Shown here piece after piece: positions 42,053 to 51,941 of a DNA stretch of 64,000 bases (position 1 is its first letter; each line of letters starts with the position of its first letter). Under the pieces are notes generated by a model. It saw only the letters and a list, made by a program, of their open reading frames with translations, was not told the DNA's origin and made no database searches. This DNA comes from Caccovicinus sp964425595. Its GTDB lineage: Bacteria; Bacillota; Clostridia; Lachnospirales; Lachnospiraceae. Where the stretch lies: the NCBI GenBank assembly GCA_964425595.1, contig CAYRMW010000001.1, positions 1-64,000 of the forward strand, read 5' to 3'. The position numbers and the translations under genes were made by a program.

Positions 42053-42180
42053 ACACACACTCCCCACCTGATTTTTGCCGCGCGCCAAACGTCTGCCGCC
42101 GGGCAGGCGGCCCTGATACCGGAATGCCTCCTTGCGGCTTTTCCTTTGATGGACGGCGGCGCGCCGCTCATACGGATTGG

Positions 42181-42209
42181 ATTATACATGATTTTTCTTT
42201 ATCTCGCAA
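42181..42209 (-). promoter_or_regulatory. Promoter of the ArsB/NhaD-like gene
   Basis: On the minus strand TTGCGA (plus 42204-42209), 17-bp spacer, perfect TATAAT (plus 42181-42186). The leader of about 125 nt contains a GCGGCGCGCCGC palindrome and a GCCGCC-rich hairpin; no known riboswitch pattern. Confidence 0.8.
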
Positions 42210-42277
42210 TAAATTTGTGCAGATTTTATGATATTTTGTCTTCACGCTGAACATTCTGCCGGTATATGCCGCCCCTT

Positions 42278-43192
42278 CTAATAGCAAAGAGCGATCAGGA
42301 CGGGAACACAGAAAGAACAGATCATCCCGTTCAAGACCGAAAGAACCACGGTTTCCTCATTCGTGTAGCGGATCATCATGGGAAGCGTTGTATCCTCGCT
42401 GGTAGCCGCCGCCGAAGCGATGCAGGCATAGAAATTCAAATGCCGGGAAAGGTAGGGAATCAAAAAAAACGCGCCGATCTCCCGCATCAGATTGCTCAGA
42501 AAAGCGACGCTCCCAAGCCTTGCCCCGGCCAGGTTTCCGATCGTCACGCCAGCGAGGCTGTACCAGCCGAGTCCGCTGGCTATGGACACCGCCTGACGGA
42601 CCGGATAATCCATCAGGAAGCTGCACAAAACGCTACCGGCCAGCGACCCGGCGATAATCCCCGCGGGGATCACCAGAATCTTCACATGATACCGGCGGAT
42701 CTTCTCCAGCACACCTCTGTGCAGGCCTACGCTGATGCCGACCGAAAACATCAGAAGCGCCAGGAGCTGCTGACTGTGCGCGGCAAGCGGCGCCAGAAAA
42801 CGCGCTGCGGCCGGAAGCGCTCCGCTGCCGATCCCGAGGTTCAGCGCAGCCAGAGCCATAAAAACCATCGGATCCTGCTTTTCTTCCGTCTCTGCATCGG
42901 GCCGCGCGCTTTCCTGTATAACCGGATTTACGGGTTCAGACAACAGGCGCCTGGTCAGCAAATAGACTGCCGCAATGGAAAACAGCGTGGGAACCAGAAA
43001 AAACAGAAAGCTCTGCGCGCCAAGGAACGCGATTTCCGAAAAGAATCCTTCCCGCTGTCCCAGACCCACGCCCATAGAAAAGATCAGGAGCAAAGTGCAG
43101 CAAAGCTGCAGTTTTTCATTCACACCCCCGTATTTTTCCGGAAAAACACGGCCAGCCGCAATTCCCAGAATCATGATGATGATCGTCTCCAT
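42278..43192 (-). CDS. lysO: LysO family lysine exporter
   Basis: A 304-residue membrane protein matching the LysO/YbjE family: FSMGVGLGQREGFFSEI, LFFLVPTLFSIAAVYLLTRRLL, and the second half SVGISVGLHRG and ATSEDTTLPMMIRY with the conserved acidic patch. It has about eight helices and would export lysine (or thialysine-like analogues). AGGAGG lies 5 nt before the ATG at 43192. It lies two genes downstream of aspartate kinase, which fits a lysine link. Confidence 0.87.
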   Translation of the reverse strand: METIIIMILGIAAGRVFPEKYGGVNEKLQLCCTLLLIFSMGVGLGQREGFFSEIAFLGAQSFLFFLVPTLFSIAAVYLLTRRLLSEPVNPVIQESARPDAETEEKQDPMVFMALAALNLGIGSGALPAAARFLAPLAAHSQQLLALLMFSVGISVGLHRGVLEKIRRYHVKILVIPAGIIAGSLAGSVLCSFLMDYPVRQAVSIASGLGWYSLAGVTIGNLAGARLGSVAFLSNLMREIGAFFLIPYLSRHLNFYACIASAAATSEDTTLPMMIRYTNEETVVLSVLNGMICSFCVPVLIALCY

Positions 43193-43226
43193 CATTACCT
43201 CCTAACGCCTGCCGGGCCGGTATGCA

Positions 43227-44471
43227 TCACAGGACTCCCGCCCCCGCGGCCCATCCCGTAGACCAGGCGATCTGCAGATTAAACCCGCCGGTTACCGCGT
43301 CCAGATCCAGCACTTCGCCGGCAAATGAGAGCCCGTTTATTTTCTTTGATCCCATGGTGGAGGGATCGATCTCTTTCACGGACACGCCGCCCTGGGTGAT
43401 GATGGCTTCCTTAAAACCGCGAAGCCCGGTCAGGGTCAGCGTAAAGTCCTTTAGAAGACCCGTCAGGCCCAACCTCTCCTCCCGGGTGATCTGGTTTACC
43501 GGCTTGTCCGGTTCGATCCCGCTTCGCTGTACGATGACCGGGATCATCTTTGCAGGAAGGAGACTGGACAGGGAATTTTTAAACTGTTTATTCTGCTCCC
43601 CGGCAAAATCCCGGAGGATCCGCTCATCCAGCTGCTCCGGCTTTAACGCCGGTTTTAAATCAATGGAAAGATGCAGCGGATGCCTTTGCAGTTCCTTTCC
43701 CACACGGCTGCTGGCCGAAAGGATCACCGGCCCGCTGACACCGAAATGCGTAAAAAGCATCTCACCGAATTCCTGATACAGGACCTTCCTGCCGTTTCGG
43801 ATGGTGATCCGGATGTTTTTCAGCGAAAGGCCCTGGAGAGCTTTTCCGTACTCTTCTTTTATGGTAAAGGGCACCAGGGCCGGAAGAAGCGCCGTCACGT
43901 TGTGGCCGCTTTCCCTTGCCCAGGCGTAACCGTCTCCGGTGGAGCCGGTGGCCGGATAGGAAAGGCCGCCGGTGGCGACGATCACGTGATCCGCCGCAGC
44001 CGTACGGCTTTGGCCGCCGTTTTCTCCCCGGATCAGCACGCCCGTGCACCGGTCTTTGCGGATCAAAAGCCCCGCAATCTCCGTGCACAGATGAATGTCC
44101 ACCCCAGTATCCCGCAAAGCCCGGCTCATGGCTGCGATCACATCGGAGGATTTATCCGACACAGGAAACACCCGGTTTCCCCGCTCGGTTTTCAGACGGC
44201 ATCCGTAACGTTCCAGAAAATCCATCATATCCGCGTTGGTAAACCCGTAAAAGCTGCTGAATAAAAACTTCCGGTTCGTGACGATCCCGTCAAATAGCTC
44301 CTCGACCGCACAGGCATTAGTCACATTGCACCGGCCTTTTCCGGTGATGTAGACCTTTTTGCCCAGCTTTTCATTTTTTTCATATAAGGCCACGCGATGA
44401 CCCGCCACAGCAGCAGAAACGGCAGCCATCATGCCTGCCGCTCCGCCGCCGATTACAATAACCCTGCTCAT
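43227..44471 (-). CDS. HI0933/YhiN-type FAD-dependent oxidoreductase
   Basis: A 414-residue flavoprotein of unknown substrate. The N-terminal loop VIVIGGGAAGMMAAVSAA binds FAD, followed by KVYITGKGRCNVTNA and the middle VATGGLSYPATGSTGDGY, then TQGGVSVKEIDPSTMGSKK and GEVLDLDAVTGGFNLQIAWSTG at the C terminus: all family hallmarks. It starts one base after the lysC stop (TAAGATG), so it is co-translated with lysC. Confidence 0.9.
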   Translation of the reverse strand: MSRVIVIGGGAAGMMAAVSAAVAGHRVALYEKNEKLGKKVYITGKGRCNVTNACAVEELFDGIVTNRKFLFSSFYGFTNADMMDFLERYGCRLKTERGNRVFPVSDKSSDVIAAMSRALRDTGVDIHLCTEIAGLLIRKDRCTGVLIRGENGGQSRTAAADHVIVATGGLSYPATGSTGDGYAWARESGHNVTALLPALVPFTIKEEYGKALQGLSLKNIRITIRNGRKVLYQEFGEMLFTHFGVSGPVILSASSRVGKELQRHPLHLSIDLKPALKPEQLDERILRDFAGEQNKQFKNSLSSLLPAKMIPVIVQRSGIEPDKPVNQITREERLGLTGLLKDFTLTLTGLRGFKEAIITQGGVSVKEIDPSTMGSKKINGLSFAGEVLDLDAVTGGFNLQIAWSTGWAAGAGVL

Positions 44472-44472
44472 C

Positions 44473-45795
44473 TTATTTTATTTCCGTCATAACAAAAATA
44501 TCATAAATTGCCCGGATCGCCGTCTCAAAATCAGCGTCCTTCACGCCAATGATAATGTTCAGTTCACTGGAACCCTGATCGATCATCTTGACATTGACTC
44601 TGGCATGGGCCAGAGCGGAAAAGATCCGGCCGGCCGTCCCGCGGGAGGCCTTCATCCCCCTTCCAACGACCGCGATCAGCGCCAGATCGGCCTCCATCTC
44701 CACAAAGTCCGGATTTACCGACCGGTGGATCCCGGCGATCACCGCCTGTTCATGCTCTTCAAATTCCGACTGATGGACCAGGATGGTCATGGTGTCAATG
44801 CCGGAAGGCATATGCTCAAACGAAATGCCATTGCGCTCAAACACCTCCAGCACCTTTCTCCCAAACCCAACCTCTGCGTTCATCATCGCTTTTTCGATAT
44901 TGATGGAGCAGAAGCCTTTCTTTCCGGCGATCCCCGTAATGGTATAGCGCGGCTTGCGGCAGGTGCTCTCCACGATCAGTGTGCCTTTATCCTCCGGGCG
45001 GTTCGTATTGCGGATATTGATGGGGATGCCTTCCTTGCGCACCGGGAAGATCGCGTCTTCGTGGAGGACGCTGGCTCCCATGTAAGCCAGCTCTCTGAGT
45101 TCCTTGTAGGTAATGGTCTCGATCACCTGAGGTTTTTTCACGATCCGCGGATCGGCCACCAGAAAGCCGGACACATCCGTCCAGTTCTCATACATATCCG
45201 CATGGATCGCTTTCGCCACGATGGAGCCGGTCACATCGGAACCGCCCCGGGAAAAGGTCTTGATGGTGCCGTCCGGCTTCACGCCGTAAAATCCGGGGAT
45301 CACCGCCCGCTCCACACGCTCCAGCCGCTCCCGCAGCTCCCTGTCCGTGGTGTCCGCGTCAAAATTTCCCTTTTCATCAAAGAAGACCACTTCCGCCGCG
45401 TCGATAAACTCATAGCCAAGATAAGCCGCCATCACCATGCCGTTTAAGTACTCGCCGCGCGAGGCCGCGTAATCCCTGCCGGCCTTTTTCAGAAAATCCG
45501 CCTCGATCCGGTCAAACGCGTAGTCCAGGTTCAGATCGATCTCCAGGCCGTCGATAATCTCTTCGTACCGCTTTTTGATCTTTTCCAGGATCTTTTTGTA
45601 GCCCTTCTCCTCTACCGCAGCATCGTAGCACTGGTATAAAAGGTCGGTCACCTTCTCATCTTTATCATTTCGCTTTCCCGGCGCGGAAGGCACTACATAT
45701 CTCCTGGCTTTATCTGAACGGATGATCTCGCCTACCTTCTTAAACTGCCTGGCGCTGGCCAAAGAACTTCCGCCGAATTTCACAACCTTTTTCAT
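44473..45795 (-). CDS. lysC: Aspartate kinase
   Basis: A 440-residue enzyme that phosphorylates aspartate, first step to lysine, threonine and methionine. KKVVKFGGSSLASARQF opens the kinase fold; TFSRGGSDVTGSIVAKA binds aspartate. Two C-terminal ACT domains (from about residue 300: GITGIAGKKGFCSINIEKAMM, and LIAVVGRGMKASRGTAG) give amino acid feedback. The ATG at 45795 has GGAG 10 nt upstream; TTG and GTG codons precede it in frame. It follows purL by 54 bp; no lysine riboswitch fits in that space. Confidence 0.93.
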   Translation of the reverse strand: MKKVVKFGGSSLASARQFKKVGEIIRSDKARRYVVPSAPGKRNDKDEKVTDLLYQCYDAAVEEKGYKKILEKIKKRYEEIIDGLEIDLNLDYAFDRIEADFLKKAGRDYAASRGEYLNGMVMAAYLGYEFIDAAEVVFFDEKGNFDADTTDRELRERLERVERAVIPGFYGVKPDGTIKTFSRGGSDVTGSIVAKAIHADMYENWTDVSGFLVADPRIVKKPQVIETITYKELRELAYMGASVLHEDAIFPVRKEGIPINIRNTNRPEDKGTLIVESTCRKPRYTITGIAGKKGFCSINIEKAMMNAEVGFGRKVLEVFERNGISFEHMPSGIDTMTILVHQSEFEEHEQAVIAGIHRSVNPDFVEMEADLALIAVVGRGMKASRGTAGRIFSALAHARVNVKMIDQGSSELNIIIGVKDADFETAIRAIYDIFVMTEIK

Positions 45796-45849
45796 CACCA
45801 ATTATCTCCTCATCTTTTCTGTCTTTTCACGGTCATGGCAGTGTTTTTC

Positions 45850-48800
45850 CTATTTAAAGTACCGTACACCTGCTTCAAAGATCTTCATGTCCTGCTCGCC
45901 GTAAATATTGATCGCGACCGCATCGCCGCGGCGCTCCGCGTGCGCCATCTTGCCAAGGATCCTTCCGTCCGGACTGGTGATCCCTTCGATCGCCATATAG
46001 GAACCATTGGGATTCCAGAACTCATCCATGGTCGGCTCGCCCCGGTCATCCACATACTGGGTGGCCACCTGGCCGTTGGCAAACAGACGCGCAAGCCACG
46101 CGTCACTGGCCACAAAACGTCCCTCGCCGTGAGAAGCCGGATTGCAGTAGACGCCGCCAAGTTCCGTCAGCGCAAGCCACGGGGAGCGATTGGAAACCAC
46201 CCTGGTATAAACCATCTTGGACACATGACGTCCGATGGTATTCATCGCCAGCGTGGGCGAATCCGCGCTCTGCTCGCTGATGCTTCCCCCGGGCACCAGG
46301 CCAAGCTTGATCAGCGCCTGGAATCCGTTGCAGATGCCGAGCATCAGCCCGTCCCGCTCGTTTAACAGTTTCTCCACCGCTTCCTTGATCGCGCTGTTTC
46401 GGAAGACCGCGGCAAAGAATTTTGCCGAACCCTCCGGCTCATCACCGGCAGAGAAGCCGCCCGGGAACATCACGATCTGCGCCTTTCCGACCTCCTTGCG
46501 GTAGATTTCCGCCGAATCGCGGATATCCTGGGCAGAAAGGTTCCTGAATACTTTCGTGGAAACCAGCGCGCCGGCCCGCTCAAAGGCCTTTGTGCTGTCA
46601 TACTCGCAGTTGGTGCCGGGAAATACCGGAATAAACACCCTGGGCTGGGCCAGCTTATGGCCGCACACATAGATGCTGTCCGGCTCCGCCTTAAACACCT
46701 CCCGGACAACCGGCGTCTGCTCCACACCGGAGACCGTCGGGAAGACGGGCTCCAGCGTCTTCATCCAGGCATGGATGGCCTCGTCCATGGAGATGGATAC
46801 CGGGCCGTACTCGAGCACGCCGCTGTCCGTCACCTGACCGATCAGCGTATAGGAAATGGCGAGCTCGCCCACCTTGCCGTCCGCCACCTCGCAGAGGATG
46901 GAACCCCAGTCCGGCGCGAAAAAGTCCCGCGGATCGACGCTATGCTCCACGCGGACGCCAAGCTTGTTTCCGAACGCCATCTTGCTGACCGCTTCAGCCA
47001 GGCCATGGCCTTCCACCGCATAAGCGGACAGGATCCGTCCGGCCCGGATATCCTCATGAAGTTTCCCGTAGCCGTCCATTAACTGCGCGTAATCCGGCAG
47101 ATCATATGCATTTCTCCGGATCTTAAAGACCACCAGCTTGCTTCCCGGATGCTTTAACTCCGGCGTGATGATGGTCCTGCTGCTGGCCACATCCACCGCG
47201 AAGGAGACTAACGTCGGCGGAACATTGATCTCACCGTGCGCCGCGTCATCAAACGTGCCGGACATGGAGTCCTTGCCGCCGATCGAAGGCAGCCCGAAAC
47301 CAAGCTGCGCCTCGTACGCGCCTAAAAGCGCGCAAAACGGCTGGCTCCACCGCGACGGATCGCCGGTCATGCGCTGGAAATACTCCTGGAAGGTAAAACG
47401 GATCCTGGAGAAATCGCCGCCGGCAGCCACGATCCTCGCCACGGAGGAGACCACCGCGTAGACTGCCCCGTGATAGGGGCTCCAGCTGGACAAATAGGGA
47501 TCGAAGCCGTAGCTCATCATGGTCACCGTATCGGTGCTGCCCTCCGGCACAGGAAGCTTTGCCACCATGGACTGCGTTTCCGTCAGCTGGTACTTTCCGC
47601 CGTAAGGCATATATACGCTTCCCGCGCCGATGGAGCCATCAAACATCTCCACCAGGCCCTTCTGAGAGCAAACATTTAGGGAAGACAACAGCCGCATCCA
47701 CGTCTCCCGCACATCGCCGGCCTCCCGGCGCGTAAACGGATTCCCCTCGCGCGACGGGATGGAGACTGAAACGTCAGCCTCCTGATGGGCGCCGTTGGTG
47801 TCCAGGAAGGCGCGGCTTAAATCAACGATGGTCTTTCCCCGCCAGCGCATGACCAGCCGCGGAACCTCCGTAACTACCGCGACGCAGACTGCCTCCAGGT
47901 TCTCCTCAGCCGCGTAAGCCAGAAAACGCTCCTCATCCTTCGGCTCCACGACCACCGCCATCCTCTCCTGGGACTCGGAAATGGCGATCTCCGTTCCATC
48001 CAGTCCGGCGTACTTCTTCGGCACCTTGTCCAGATCGATCGCAAGCCCGGGAGCCAGTTCACCGATCGCCACCGATACGCCGCCCGCGCCGAAATCGTTG
48101 CACTTTTTGATGATGCGGGACACCTCGGGGCGGCGGAACATCCTCTGGATCTTCCGTTCTGTCGGCGCATTCCCCTTCTGCACCTCCGCGCCGCACACTT
48201 CGATGGAGGCCTCCGTATGCACCTTGGACGAGCCGGTGGCGCCGCCGATGCCGTCACGGCCGGTACGTCCGCCCAACAGGATGATCACATCACCAGGGTC
48301 CGCGGTTTCCCGGATCACATTCTTGCGCGGGGCCGCGCCCATGACGGCGCCGATCTCCATGCGCTTGGCCGCATAGCCGGGATGATAGATTTCTTTAACA
48401 TAGCCGGTCGCCAGGCCGATCTGATTCCCGTAGGAACTGTAGCCGTGAGCCGCCTCGGTTACGATCTTTTTCTGCGGGAGCTTCCCGTGGAGCGTCTCGC
48501 TTAAGGAACGGGTCGGATCTGCCGCGCCGGTGACCCGCATGGCCTGATAAACGTAAGTCCGGCCGGATAACGGATCGCGGATTGCGCCGCCAAGACAGGT
48601 GGCCGCGCCGCCGAAGGGTTCGATCTCCGTGGGATGGTTATGCGTCTCATTCTTAAAGTTCACCAGCCATTCCTCGGTCTTGCCGTCGATGGTCACCGGC
48701 ACCACGATGGAGCAGGCATTGATCTCCTCGGATACCTCCATATCTTCCAGCTTTCCCTCTGCCCGGAGCTTCTTCATGGCCATCAGGGCCAGATCCATCA

Positions 48801-49617
48801 GGCAGACGAACTTGTCATCCCTTCCTTTGTAGATCACTTCCCGGTCAGCCAGATACTGCCGGTAGGTCTCCTCGATGGGCGTCCGGTAATCGCCGTCGCC
48901 GAAGGTCACCTCCTTTAACTCCGTGGAAAAGGTGGTGTGGCGGCAGTGATCCGACCAGTAGGTATCCAGGACCCGGATCTCCGTGACGGAGGGATCCCGC
49001 TTTTCCTCCTCGGCAAAATACCGGCGGATGTGAAGAAAGTCCTTGTACGTCATCGCCAGGTTCAGCGACCGGTACAGCGCCTGAAAATCCTCCTCGTCCA
49101 TCGTACAGAAGCCCGCAAACAGCGCCACGTCATCCGGCTGCCGAAAGTCCGTCACCAGTGTTTCCGGCTTCTCCGGCGACGCCTCACGGGAATCCACCGG
49201 GTTGATGCAGAAGGATTTAATCGCCGCCAGCGCCTCATCACTCACCTGACCGGAGATCACATACGTCGTGGCGGAGCGGATCACCGGCTCCTCCTCATTC
49301 AGCAGCTTCACGCACTGCTCGGCGGAATCCGCTCTCTGGTCAAACTGCCCCGGCAGATACTCCACCGTGAAAACCCGATCCCCCTCCTGCACAGGGAATT
49401 CTTCCATATAAATATGATCCACCGGCGGTTCAGAAAACACCGTCACCAGAGACCGGCGGAAGGTTTCTTCCGAAATATTCTCTACATCGTACCGGATCAG
49501 GACCCGGACACCGGTTACGGTGTCAATCCCCAGATAATTGCTGATCTCCTCACGCAATTCCTTCGCCTTAACCGCAAAATCCGTCTTTTTTTCCACGAAA
49601 ATCCGCTGAACGCTCAT
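45850..49617 (-). CDS. purL: Phosphoribosylformylglycinamidine synthase (single-chain)
   Basis: The 1255-residue large PurL that makes FGAM in de novo purine synthesis. It has the N-terminal PurS-like part, the tandem AIR-synthase halves (KNETHNHPTEIEPFGGAATCLGG; VAIGELAPGLAIDLDKVPKK; GGKDSMSGTFDD) and the C-terminal class I glutaminase with the nucleophile cysteine in GICNGFQALIKLG and FPGTNCEYDS. Clostridia often have this long form. GGAGGAAAG precedes the ATG. The 202 bp upstream hold no purine riboswitch that I can see. Confidence 0.95.
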   Translation of the reverse strand: MSVQRIFVEKKTDFAVKAKELREEISNYLGIDTVTGVRVLIRYDVENISEETFRRSLVTVFSEPPVDHIYMEEFPVQEGDRVFTVEYLPGQFDQRADSAEQCVKLLNEEEPVIRSATTYVISGQVSDEALAAIKSFCINPVDSREASPEKPETLVTDFRQPDDVALFAGFCTMDEEDFQALYRSLNLAMTYKDFLHIRRYFAEEEKRDPSVTEIRVLDTYWSDHCRHTTFSTELKEVTFGDGDYRTPIEETYRQYLADREVIYKGRDDKFVCLMDLALMAMKKLRAEGKLEDMEVSEEINACSIVVPVTIDGKTEEWLVNFKNETHNHPTEIEPFGGAATCLGGAIRDPLSGRTYVYQAMRVTGAADPTRSLSETLHGKLPQKKIVTEAAHGYSSYGNQIGLATGYVKEIYHPGYAAKRMEIGAVMGAAPRKNVIRETADPGDVIILLGGRTGRDGIGGATGSSKVHTEASIEVCGAEVQKGNAPTERKIQRMFRRPEVSRIIKKCNDFGAGGVSVAIGELAPGLAIDLDKVPKKYAGLDGTEIAISESQERMAVVVEPKDEERFLAYAAEENLEAVCVAVVTEVPRLVMRWRGKTIVDLSRAFLDTNGAHQEADVSVSIPSREGNPFTRREAGDVRETWMRLLSSLNVCSQKGLVEMFDGSIGAGSVYMPYGGKYQLTETQSMVAKLPVPEGSTDTVTMMSYGFDPYLSSWSPYHGAVYAVVSSVARIVAAGGDFSRIRFTFQEYFQRMTGDPSRWSQPFCALLGAYEAQLGFGLPSIGGKDSMSGTFDDAAHGEINVPPTLVSFAVDVASSRTIITPELKHPGSKLVVFKIRRNAYDLPDYAQLMDGYGKLHEDIRAGRILSAYAVEGHGLAEAVSKMAFGNKLGVRVEHSVDPRDFFAPDWGSILCEVADGKVGELAISYTLIGQVTDSGVLEYGPVSISMDEAIHAWMKTLEPVFPTVSGVEQTPVVREVFKAEPDSIYVCGHKLAQPRVFIPVFPGTNCEYDSTKAFERAGALVSTKVFRNLSAQDIRDSAEIYRKEVGKAQIVMFPGGFSAGDEPEGSAKFFAAVFRNSAIKEAVEKLLNERDGLMLGICNGFQALIKLGLVPGGSISEQSADSPTLAMNTIGRHVSKMVYTRVVSNRSPWLALTELGGVYCNPASHGEGRFVASDAWLARLFANGQVATQYVDDRGEPTMDEFWNPNGSYMAIEGITSPDGRILGKMAHAERRGDAVAINIYGEQDMKIFEAGVRYFK

Positions 49618-49724
49618 TTGACTTTCCTCCTTGCATGAAATCCCACCCGCATCCTGTCTGTCTCATTATCCCGGTCGTGCCGGGCGCGCTGCCGGCGTCT
49701 TTTGCCGGATACACCCACAACGGG

Positions 49725-49754
49725 AAAGGGCAGATGGATACCCGTCTGCCCCTA
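49725..49754 (-). terminator. Hairpin between PPi-PFK and purL
   Basis: GGGCAGA and TCTGCCC arms (within plus 49728-49752, loop of about 10 nt), followed on the minus strand by TTTCCC. It lies after the PPi-PFK stop. The T run is poor, so it may be a weak terminator or an attenuator for purL. The rest of 49618-49819 shows no gene. Confidence 0.5.
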
Positions 49755-49819
49755 TCATATCATGGTTATTATAAATAAGTAAAATTAATAGAGTTTATGT
49801 CATTTATTAGCCGTTCTTA

Positions 49820-51067
49820 TCAAACCTGTTCCACATCCGTATAATACAGATGTCTGGGAAGCCCGTCCACCATCACCGGCGTCAGCTCGGCCTGGATCAG
49901 CGGCCGGATGTAATTGAGAAAATCCGCCGTAACAAAGTCGCCGCTCTCATTGATCCACTCTCTGGGGACCTTCTTCTCTACATTAGCGATCTTATGCACA
50001 TCGTAAATGTCCGTCACACAGATGTACGGATCATCCGAAACGCGTTTTAAGATGATCATCTTTCCCGTCTCGCCCTCATGTGCGGCTTTCACGGCGGCGC
50101 CGCCTACCTGGAAAGCCTCCGTAATGTCCACTCTGGACACGATATGGGACGCGCAGCGCTGCAGGGAGTTAAATTCGATCGCTCTGGTCTTGCAGCCCAC
50201 CTCACGGTTGATCTTCTCCGCCAGATAACGGGCCGTGCCGGTCAGCTGCTTGTGTCCGAACGCGTCTACAAAATCGATCCCGTCGGTCAGCTCGCATACA
50301 TACTTTCCATCTGCCGTCTTTACCCCCTCGGAAACCGCTATCACAACGGATTTTTTACGGAGATGAAGATCCGCCACCTTCTTCATGAACACATCCACAT
50401 CAAAGGGAATCTCCGGCAGGAAGATCATATCCGGTCCGGGACAGTCTTCACACTTTGCCAGGGCCGCGGCGCCGGTCAGCCATCCGGCATTCCGTCCCAT
50501 AATCTCCAAGATCGTCACATTCTGCTGGTCATACACCAGCCCGTCACGGATGACCTCCTTTGTGATGGAGCCGATATACTTGGCCGCGCTTCCGTATCCG
50601 GGAGTATGATCCGTAACCGCCAGATCATTGTCAATGGTCTTGGGGACGCCCATAAAGCGGATCCTGCTGCCGTTGAGCAGCGCGTAATCCGAAAGCTTCT
50701 TGATGGTGTCCATCGAATCATTTCCGCCGATATAGAAGAAATACTCGATCTCCAGATCATCCAAGATTGAAAAAATCTTATCGTAAATCTCCCTGTCCTT
50801 GCTGATATCCGGCAGCTTATACCGGCACGATCCCAGATAGGCAGACGGCGTGCGCTTTAACAGCTCAATATCCAGATCGTTGCGGATATGCTTCTCCAGA
50901 TCCACATAACGGCCCTCCAAAAGTCCCTGGATGCCATGGACCATACCGTAAACCTTCTTCGCTCCCCTGTCCTTGGCTGTCTTAAACACGCCTACCAGGC
51001 TGGAATTGATCACCGCCGTGGGTCCGCCGGACTGGCCTACAATCACATTTCCTGTTACTGGTGCCAT
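49820..51067 (-). CDS. pfp: Diphosphate-dependent 6-phosphofructokinase
   Basis: A 415-residue phosphofructokinase that uses pyrophosphate. IVGQSGGPTAVINSS opens the fold; YFFYIGGNDSMDT at 110-121 and VPKTIDND at 141-148 (Lys in place of the Gly of ATP-type enzymes) point to PPi use. GREATER-length features such as EIMGRNAGWLTG support the Pfp group. The ATG at 51067 (GGGAGGTAAG upstream) is preferred over 51151. A promoter lies at 51117-51145. Confidence 0.92.
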   Translation of the reverse strand: MAPVTGNVIVGQSGGPTAVINSSLVGVFKTAKDRGAKKVYGMVHGIQGLLEGRYVDLEKHIRNDLDIELLKRTPSAYLGSCRYKLPDISKDREIYDKIFSILDDLEIEYFFYIGGNDSMDTIKKLSDYALLNGSRIRFMGVPKTIDNDLAVTDHTPGYGSAAKYIGSITKEVIRDGLVYDQQNVTILEIMGRNAGWLTGAAALAKCEDCPGPDMIFLPEIPFDVDVFMKKVADLHLRKKSVVIAVSEGVKTADGKYVCELTDGIDFVDAFGHKQLTGTARYLAEKINREVGCKTRAIEFNSLQRCASHIVSRVDITEAFQVGGAAVKAAHEGETGKMIILKRVSDDPYICVTDIYDVHKIANVEKKVPREWINESGDFVTADFLNYIRPLIQAELTPVMVDGLPRHLYYTDVEQV

Positions 51068-51116
51068 AATCTTACCTCCCAATTTTCTGCAAACGGATGC
51101 AGGTCTATCTTCTTCC

Positions 51117-51145
51117 ATCATACTACCGAAAGGTATATTTTGCAA
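51117..51145 (-). promoter_or_regulatory. Promoter of PPi-PFK
   Basis: On the minus strand TTGCAA (plus 51140-51145), 17-bp spacer, TATGAT (plus 51117-51122), leaving a leader of about 45 nt. Confidence 0.7.
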
Positions 51146-51258
51146 GCGCAAGTTGCCATTCTTGTCAGATAATTTAAAAATTAACGTTATTTTTTGATCA
51201 TTTTATAAAAAACAAAGGTACGTTCTACCGCTGATGGTCCGCGGCGGCGCGGCCGTCC

Positions 51259-51819
51259 TTACGCATCAAAACTGTCCCGGTCAAGGCTCTCTGCCGGCGT
51301 CTGGCCAAATTCCCCGGTAACGCTCAGCGCGTCCACCGCCATCTTCATCGTGGCCCTGATCTCCTCCGTCGGCAGCTGCATCCTCCGGGCCAGCTCTTCC
51401 AGCGTAGCCTCCCGGCCAAGCTCCCCGGCCATCTTTTGGGAAACCTCCTGGAGACGGTTGACCCTCTTAAGCATCTCCTCTTCGATTTTCTTTTCCGCGC
51501 CATGCTCTTCCAGTGACGCCTGAAGAAGCGCCAGAATCTGCTTCCTGGCCTGTGCCAGGAAATCGCCTTCCCTATACGCATGCACCGCCAGCGTCAGCCC
51601 CAGGTTCGCCTCCTGGATCAGGTCGCTCAACGGCACGCCCTTGTCGCGAAAATCCTTAGCCACCGCAAGGGCAAGGATGAGGTGCCCTTCGATCAGCCGC
51701 TCCCGGGCCGCGTCATCCCCTGCCGCCGCCTTCGCCAGCAGCTCTTCCCTTTCCTGACCGGTACACGGCCGGATGGCCTTCAATTCCTCCAGATACATCT
51801 GGTAATACTCTTCGTTCAT
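51259..51819 (-). CDS. Sigma-70-like protein lacking region 4
   Basis: A 186-residue protein. Residues 38-85 match sigma region 2.1-2.2: ARERLIEGHLILALAVAKDF and VPLSDLIQEANLGLTLAVHAY, the core-RNA-polymerase contact. The stretch that should read as the -10 reader (region 2.3-2.4) is diverged (FLAQARKQILALLQ). Residues 115-170 look like region 3 (ELGREATLEELARRMQLPTEEI). No region 4 follows; the chain ends in an acidic tail. So it may bind RNA polymerase without normal promoter recognition. AGGAGAG precedes the ATG; divergent from the LysR gene. Confidence 0.75.
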   Translation of the reverse strand: MNEEYYQMYLEELKAIRPCTGQEREELLAKAAAGDDAARERLIEGHLILALAVAKDFRDKGVPLSDLIQEANLGLTLAVHAYREGDFLAQARKQILALLQASLEEHGAEKKIEEEMLKRVNRLQEVSQKMAGELGREATLEELARRMQLPTEEIRATMKMAVDALSVTGEFGQTPAESLDRDSFDA

Positions 51820-51890
51820 CTCTCTCCTCCATTTTTCCTTATCCCTGTCCTTCCCGCTGCCGTGCTGTCCTCCTCAGACGGACTTTTATC

Positions 51891-51920
51891 TTTACAACCC
51901 TTGCAAACCAATGGTAAAAT
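51891..51920 (+). promoter_or_regulatory. Promoter of the LysR-type gene
   Basis: TTTACA (51891-51896), 18-bp spacer, TAAAAT (51915-51920). TTTAC and GTAAA arms (51891-51895, 51914-51918) around a central TTGCAA form a rough palindrome over the promoter, a possible self-regulatory site. Confidence 0.65.
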
Positions 51921-51941
51921 AGCTTCCCAGGAGGACGAACC

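Noticed and set aside
45796..45849. Lysine riboswitch before lysC
   Set aside because: Only 54 bp separate purL and lysC, far too short for the element.
49618..49819. Purine riboswitch before purL
   Set aside because: No conserved purine-aptamer core was seen; the hairpin there has a simple GGGCAGA/TCTGCCC stem.
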